Source: CAYLQA01 sp964385695 (lineage in GTDB: Bacteria > Desulfobacterota > Desulfobulbia > Desulfobulbales > Desulfurivibrionaceae). From it: 64,000 bases of DNA. Location of the stretch: contig CAYLQA010000003.1 of assembly GCA_964385695.1 (NCBI GenBank), positions 62,001 through 126,000 of the forward strand, written 5' to 3'. The position numbers were made by a program, and so were the translations under genes. The notes beneath the pieces were generated by a model that was given only the letters and a program-made list of their open reading frames with translations, was not told the origin of the DNA and made no database searches. Every line of letters begins with the position of its first letter. The stretch's first letter is position 1. This document shows positions 59,867 to 64,000 of the stretch, piece after piece.

Positions 59867-59895
59867 TTTATATCACAATAGCTTTTTTATTGTAA
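59867..59895 (-). promoter_or_regulatory. Possible sigma-70 promoter of cheY
   Basis: On the - strand TTACAA, 17 bases and TATAAA (5/6 to -10) lie about 60 bases before cheY, in an AT-rich gap after fliA. The -35 match is weak. Confidence 0.35.
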
Positions 59896-59950
59896 CTATA
59901 ACGTCAAACTTTGAAAATAAAAAATTTTGCAGGCCGATGGGCTGGCAACA

Positions 59951-60748
59951 TCAACCAGCAAGGGCTTTTTTCAACTTAGAGCGCAGCCTGAGCATTGCCT
60001 TGCTGTGCATCTGGGAGATGCGCGATTCCGTGTAACCCAGAACCTCGCCGATCTCCTTCATGGTCAACTCCTCTTGGTAGTAAAGAGAAACAGTGAGTTT
60101 TTCCTTTTCCGGCAGGTCTGAGATGGCCTTGGCCAGTTGCTCTCTGATCTGCGTCATGTTCAGCGCCGTAAAGGGGTCCCGCTCATCCATGGAGAAAGTT
60201 TCCGCCAAAGTCGGGTTGGCGGCTTCGTTGTTCTTTTGCCGTAAGAACTCAATATCCATGAAGGAGACGGACTTGGTCTCGTCCAGCAACTTGTAAAAGG
60301 TGTCCAGATCCATCTGCATGTGTTCGGCAACCTCTTCATCCTGAGCAGGGCGGCCGAACTGTTTTTCTAGATCCGAGTATGCCTTTTCAAGATCTGTGAT
60401 CTTGCGGCGAATGGAACGCGGAACCCAGTCCAGGGAACGGAGCTCGTCCAGCATGGCGCCTTTGATACGGAATTCGGCATAGGTTTTAAACTGAACGTTC
60501 TTGGAAAGATCGAACTTGTTGATAGCATCGATCAGGCCGATGATGCCGCAACTGATAAGATCATCAACTGCGACCTGGGGCGGAAGCCTTGAGGCCAGGC
60601 GTGCGGCAATATACTTGATCAACGGAGTATAGGTAAGGACCAATTCATTCCGCTTCGCCTGATCAAGTTGTCCGGACGGACCGAAATAGGCGTTCGTGTA
60701 ATCTTTAAACTTAGGAGTTTGCTGCTTTGCCATACTTGCTTGCATCAT
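59951..60748 (-). CDS. fliA: Flagellar sigma factor FliA (sigma-28)
   Basis: This 265-residue alternative sigma factor drives late flagellar and chemotaxis genes. Region 2 is seen in YTPLIKYIAARLASRLPPQV, DDLISCGIIGLIDAINKFD and FKTYAEFRIKGAMLDELRSL; region 3 in DWVPRSIRRKITDLEKAYSD; and region 4 in YYQEELTMKEIGEVLGYTES, RISQMHSKAMLRLR. ATGs at codons 1, 2 and 6 are possible. It is placed between flhG and cheY as in many flagellar clusters. Confidence 0.96.
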   Translation of the reverse strand: MMQASMAKQQTPKFKDYTNAYFGPSGQLDQAKRNELVLTYTPLIKYIAARLASRLPPQVAVDDLISCGIIGLIDAINKFDLSKNVQFKTYAEFRIKGAMLDELRSLDWVPRSIRRKITDLEKAYSDLEKQFGRPAQDEEVAEHMQMDLDTFYKLLDETKSVSFMDIEFLRQKNNEAANPTLAETFSMDERDPFTALNMTQIREQLAKAISDLPEKEKLTVSLYYQEELTMKEIGEVLGYTESRISQMHSKAMLRLRSKLKKALAG

Positions 60749-60795
60749 ACCTTAAAATTGCTGCTGTTTCTGTTCTGAAACGTTAAAAAAGTATA

Positions 60796-61692
60796 TTACA
60801 GATCAAGGAGTCCCTGCCAGAAAAATTTTATATTCCCATCAGCTTTAACCTCTGGTTCTTCTTGTAAGATTTGCTGAGAGATCTTTGAAAACATCCTGCT
60901 TGCGGGTGAGGAGGGAAATAAATCGCTCACCAACCGCTGCTCCCTGACCGATCTCGGAAGCTTGGCATCGTAAGGGATATGGCCGACATAATCCAACGAG
61001 AGGGTCTCTAAGAAGCGGTCGGCAACGATACTTAATTTACGAAAAACTCCCACAGCTTCCTTTTCCGAGCGGGCTTGGTTGATCAAAATGCGGAAACGTT
61101 TTACATCGTGTCGGCTGGATAAAACCTTGATCAGGGCATAGGCATCGGTGAGTGAGGTGGGCTCCGGGGTCAGGATGATGATGCGCTCCTGACAGGCAAG
61201 GTTGAAATAAATCACATTATTATTGATGCCCGCTGCTGTATCGACAAGGAGAATGTCCACCTGCCTGCCCAGTGCGTCCATTTCGGAGAGAAAGTAGAGC
61301 CGTTGCTCCTCTGTCAGCTCGGCAAGTTCCATGATGCCGGAGCTTGCCGGTAGTATCATCAGGCCGCCGGGGCCGTCTATGAGGACGTCCTGCAGCGACT
61401 TTTCGCCCTTGAATACATGATGCAGGTTGTAACGCGGAGTCAGTCCCAAGAGGATGTCCACGTTGGCAAGGTTGAGGTCGGCATCTAACACCAGCACCTT
61501 TTTGCCGGTTTTGGCCAGGGCGTAGCCGATATTGGTAACAATATTGGTCTTTCCCACTCCGCCTTTACCGCTGGTGACACAGATGACCCTGGGCGGCATA
61601 ATCTGCCCTCGGGCTTGAGCGGGATGTTTGCCTCGTGTTGCCGTGCGTGAAGAGGTGGTCATAATTCTTTCCAAAGTATCTGCCTGATTCAT
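60796..61692 (-). CDS. flhG: Flagellar number regulator FlhG (MinD-like ATPase)
   Basis: About 298 residues from the ATG at 61692. The frame extends further up to 61950, but that part lies within flhF and does not look like protein. The N-terminus NQADTLERI resembles the DQAxxLR activator motif; the deviant Walker A is GKGGVGKT at 42-49; DADLNLANVDILLG and DILLVDTAAGI follow. FlhG counterbalances FlhF and sets flagellar number. It is located between flhF and fliA, the standard order. Confidence 0.94.
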   Translation of the reverse strand: MNQADTLERIMTTSSRTATRGKHPAQARGQIMPPRVICVTSGKGGVGKTNIVTNIGYALAKTGKKVLVLDADLNLANVDILLGLTPRYNLHHVFKGEKSLQDVLIDGPGGLMILPASSGIMELAELTEEQRLYFLSEMDALGRQVDILLVDTAAGINNNVIYFNLACQERIIILTPEPTSLTDAYALIKVLSSRHDVKRFRILINQARSEKEAVGVFRKLSIVADRFLETLSLDYVGHIPYDAKLPRSVREQRLVSDLFPSSPASRMFSKISQQILQEEPEVKADGNIKFFWQGLLDL

Positions 61693-61711
61693 GGAATATC
61701 CTGTTGCTCGT

Positions 61712-62899
61712 TTATGCCCAGGTTCCCTGGGCTTCCGCTGCAAGTTCGGTTGTGGCGGCCTGCCAGCCTTGGCCAAAGAGAGTACGTAAAAAGTCCTTGC
61801 TCGCCAGAAGAAAATCCTCGGGCACGCGCTGGCCTGTGCAAAGGCAGGAAATAGGCAACTCAGTGCCTGCCACCTGTTGGCAGAGCGAGGCGTATGCCCG
61901 TGTTTCGTCAAGTTTCGAGAGGACCAGCCCGCCGACATTAAGGGGGGCATAGGCCTTCATAATATGCTGGATGTCTTCTTTTTTTGCTGTGGCGCTTAAA
62001 ACTAAATGAGGGTCGATGCTGGTCCCTGCCTGGTCAAACCATTTTTCAAGTTCTGTAATGTGCGTCGGGTCATAGGGGCTTTTGCCCGCCGTATCAATGA
62101 TAATCAGGTCTTTGTCTTGATGGCGTTTAACTGCCGCGGCAAGATCTTTTTTTCGTAAAATGACTTCGCAAGGCAGCCGCATGATTCGTGCATAGGTGCG
62201 CAGCTGGTCGGTGGCGCCGATGCGGTAGCAGTCCATGGAGAAAAGGGCCACCTTGTATTGCTCGTGGATGGAGTACCAGGCTGCCAGTTTCGCTGCGGTG
62301 GTTGTTTTGCCGACCCCGGTCGGCCCAACCAGGGCGACAACGCTTGGCGATCCATTTGCTCCTACATGCAGAGGTTTGATCTCCAACTGGTCGATAACCT
62401 TGTTGCGCCATTTTGCAACCGCTTCGGGCTTGGGCATGTTTGCCCGTTTGCCTTTGCCCTTGCTTGCGGGTAAGCGGCTGTCCAACTCGTTTTTGGCTGC
62501 GTATTGGCGCTTGAGAAAGCTGGTAAAGCGCAGGCGCAGGTCGTGGGCTTCAAGGCTGATATGCTCGGCAAAGTTTTTTTTGCCCGGACTCGGCGCTGTG
62601 GATTGTGCCGGAGCAGGGGGCACCTCTGGTTGGGTTTTACGAACCGTATGGTAGCCATAACTCTGGGAAGGTGAAGGTCTGTCGGAAGCGGGTTCGTTGC
62701 TTGGAGCCCAATCCGGCATCCTGACGGTTTCCTGGTCATACTCAACGGCTGCTACAACCTCGACCCGGTTCTTGCCCGTTGTGCCTTTAGGCGGGCGAAT
62801 GGTCCGGCTGGACATGATCACGGCATCTTCGCCCATCTCCTCTTTGACCATGGCCAGGGCTGTATTGGTATCTGAGGCCTCAAAGCGCTTAATCCTCAT
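61712..62899 (-). CDS. flhF: Flagellar SRP-like GTPase FlhF
   Basis: This 395-residue protein places the polar flagellum. The basic N-terminal domain begins MRIKRFEASDTNTALAMVKE; a Pro/Ser-rich linker (about 75-115) follows, then the NG GTPase domain with the P-loop GPTGVGKTTTAAKLA near residue 192, DLIIIDTAGKSPYD and LVLSKLDETRAYAS. The whole architecture is normal for FlhF. It is 16 bases after flhA and 19 before flhG. Confidence 0.96.
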   Translation of the reverse strand: MRIKRFEASDTNTALAMVKEEMGEDAVIMSSRTIRPPKGTTGKNRVEVVAAVEYDQETVRMPDWAPSNEPASDRPSPSQSYGYHTVRKTQPEVPPAPAQSTAPSPGKKNFAEHISLEAHDLRLRFTSFLKRQYAAKNELDSRLPASKGKGKRANMPKPEAVAKWRNKVIDQLEIKPLHVGANGSPSVVALVGPTGVGKTTTAAKLAAWYSIHEQYKVALFSMDCYRIGATDQLRTYARIMRLPCEVILRKKDLAAAVKRHQDKDLIIIDTAGKSPYDPTHITELEKWFDQAGTSIDPHLVLSATAKKEDIQHIMKAYAPLNVGGLVLSKLDETRAYASLCQQVAGTELPISCLCTGQRVPEDFLLASKDFLRTLFGQGWQAATTELAAEAQGTWA

Positions 62900-62915
62900 G
62901 GATGGCTCCTAATAA

Positions 62916-64000
62916 TTACCGTTGCGGATTCAATTCAATAGTACCCAGAGACTGCAGGTTGGTCTGGGTTGAGAGTTCGTTATGGGAAAGAACCATGACA
63001 TGGGGCATGAATCTCTCCATCAGCCGCCGTACGTGGCGACGGGTAATCGGTGTACAGATGATAAGGGGCTGGTAGCCCTCGTTGGAGACCCGTTCCACCT
63101 CTTGTTTGGCTGCCTCTAAAAAGGTCTGGGCCAGGTTGGGTTCCAGGTTCAAAAAAGCGCCCTGTTCGCTCTGCTGGATGGATTCGCGAATGATATCCTC
63201 AAGCTGGGTGGACAGGGTTAGCACGTGCAGGGTGCCCTCTTCATCGGTATAGGCATTCAGAAGGGAGCGGGACAATTTCTGGCGTACATACTCGGTGAGC
63301 AGGTCCGGGTCCGTGCCTATGGGGGCAAAGTCGGCCAAGGTCTCGCAGATGGTCAGAAGATCGCGGATGGAGACCCGCTCGCGCAGGAGATTCTGCAGGA
63401 CCTTCTGGACCGCACCGAGGCTCAAGAGGTTGGGCACAAGTTCTTCCACCACTTTGGGGTGGGTCTTGCTCAGATTGTCGAGCAGTTTTTGGGTATCCTG
63501 GCGACCTAACAGTTCGTCGGCATGGATGCGCAGCTCTTCGGTGAGGTGGGTCGCAATGACGGTTGATGGATCAACCACGGTATAGCCTGCCACCTGGGCC
63601 TCGTCCCGTTTATCCTCTGTGATCCACAGGGCGGGCAGTTGGAAGGCGGGTTCGGTGGTGGGAATACCCTCGATCTCGCGTTTGGCCATACCGGAATCCA
63701 TGGCCAAGAGATGGCCCATCATGATCTCGCCGCGGGCAAGCTCTACGCCTTTCAGCAGCAGCACATACTCATCCGGCCGCAATTGCAGGTTATCCCGCAC
63801 ATGAAGGGGGGGGATGATCATACCCATATCCATGGCAAACTGTCTGCGGATGGCGCGGATTCTTTCAAGCAGGTCACCCTCCTGGGCTTCGTCAACCAAG
63901 GGGATAAGTCCATAACCCACCTCAAGCTGCAAGGTGTCCAGCGGCAGCAGGTTCTCCACTGTCTCCGGCGCACCGGGGGGCGGACCCTCTTCTGCCTTTT
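62916..64000 (-). CDS. flhA: Flagellar type III export protein FlhA, C-terminal part (partial)
   Basis: The frame runs through the right edge without a start, so the N-terminal membrane domain lies outside; the GTG at 63959 is internal. The visible about 361 residues are the linker (Pro/Gly-rich) and the cytoplasmic domain: LQLEVGYGLIPLVDEAQEGD, RRQFAMDMGMIIPPLHVRDN, GYTVVDPSTVIATHLTE and ELVPNLLSLGAVQKVLQNLL. FlhA's cytoplasmic ring binds substrate-chaperone complexes of the flagellar export gate. Followed by flhF. Confidence 0.96.
   Translation of the reverse strand, partial: KAEEGPPPGAPETVENLLPLDTLQLEVGYGLIPLVDEAQEGDLLERIRAIRRQFAMDMGMIIPPLHVRDNLQLRPDEYVLLLKGVELARGEIMMGHLLAMDSGMAKREIEGIPTTEPAFQLPALWITEDKRDEAQVAGYTVVDPSTVIATHLTEELRIHADELLGRQDTQKLLDNLSKTHPKVVEELVPNLLSLGAVQKVLQNLLRERVSIRDLLTICETLADFAPIGTDPDLLTEYVRQKLSRSLLNAYTDEEGTLHVLTLSTQLEDIIRESIQQSEQGAFLNLEPNLAQTFLEAAKQEVERVSNEGYQPLIICTPITRRHVRRLMERFMPHVMVLSHNELSTQTNLQSLGTIELNPQR

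Noticed and set aside
61693..61950. N-terminal extension of flhG to the ATG at 61950
   Set aside because: It lies within flhF in another frame, and the residues look like non-coding translation; the ATG at 61692 begins the FlhG activator motif.

Overview
The window reads as an ordinary chromosomal segment of a Gram-negative, flagellated, rod-shaped anaerobe. Most likely it is a member of the Desulfobacterota, close to the Desulfobulbales. This is inferred from the gene mix: very heme-rich doubled-CXXCH cytochromes, a complex I operon without nuoE/F/G, a cobamide-remodelling cbiR-cobT-cobS set, glnB-glnD-glnA, and flhA-flhF-flhG-fliA. No 16S rRNA or taxon-specific marker is present, so the placement is not proven. 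No phage, transposon, integrase or CRISPR array was seen.

Left part (1-13.6 kb, + strand). A tightly packed, partly overlapping gene cluster looks like an outer-surface electron-transfer unit. It holds the C-terminal part of an outer-membrane beta-barrel protein, three consecutive CsgG/LpoB-like envelope proteins, a SurA/PpiC-like periplasmic chaperone, a 26-heme c-type cytochrome (probable lipoprotein), a 16-heme cytochrome, an NHL beta-propeller, a 5-heme cytochrome with an extra CX5CH, a beta-propeller lipoprotein, a 5-heme cytochrome split by a fibronectin-like domain, and a membrane HAMP protein without output domain. Together the cytochromes carry 52 canonical CXXCH motifs. This is the most interesting part of the window.

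13.7-19.2 kb (- strand). The elongation cell-wall operon mreB-mreC-mreD-mrdA(PBP2)-rodA follows, with a recognisable promoter. Then come tRNA-Ala(GGC) with its own promoter and terminator, a small unknown ORF and mpl (murein peptide recycling).

21.6-33.2 kb (+ strand). One long nuo operon has the order A-B-C-D-H-I-J-K, an MrpD-like antiporter subunit, a small membrane protein, a NuoL-like subunit, M and N. It has no NADH-binding module here and has four antiporter-like subunits. NuoC carries an Ala/Lys/Glu-rich insertion.

33.3-43.3 kb (+ strand). tRNA-Gly(CCC) is followed by the translation/transcription operon rimP-nusA-rnpM(ylxR)-infB-rbfA-nrnA-truB and then rpsO-pnp. A 24/26-identical sequence element lies upstream of both rimP and rpsO.

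43.5-48.7 kb (+ strand). An M16 peptidase, dut, a WalJ-like metallo-beta-lactamase-fold protein and the cobamide genes cbiR, cobT and cobS.

48.7-64 kb (- strand). A chemoreceptor with a CXXCH in its sensor domain, a YihY-like membrane protein, an AsmA-like protein, the nitrogen-control operon glnB-glnD-glnA behind a good sigma-54 promoter (the glutamine synthetase has Phe in place of the adenylylated Tyr), and a motility block: a FliL-like protein, cheY, fliA, flhG, flhF and the C-terminal part of flhA, which runs off the right edge.
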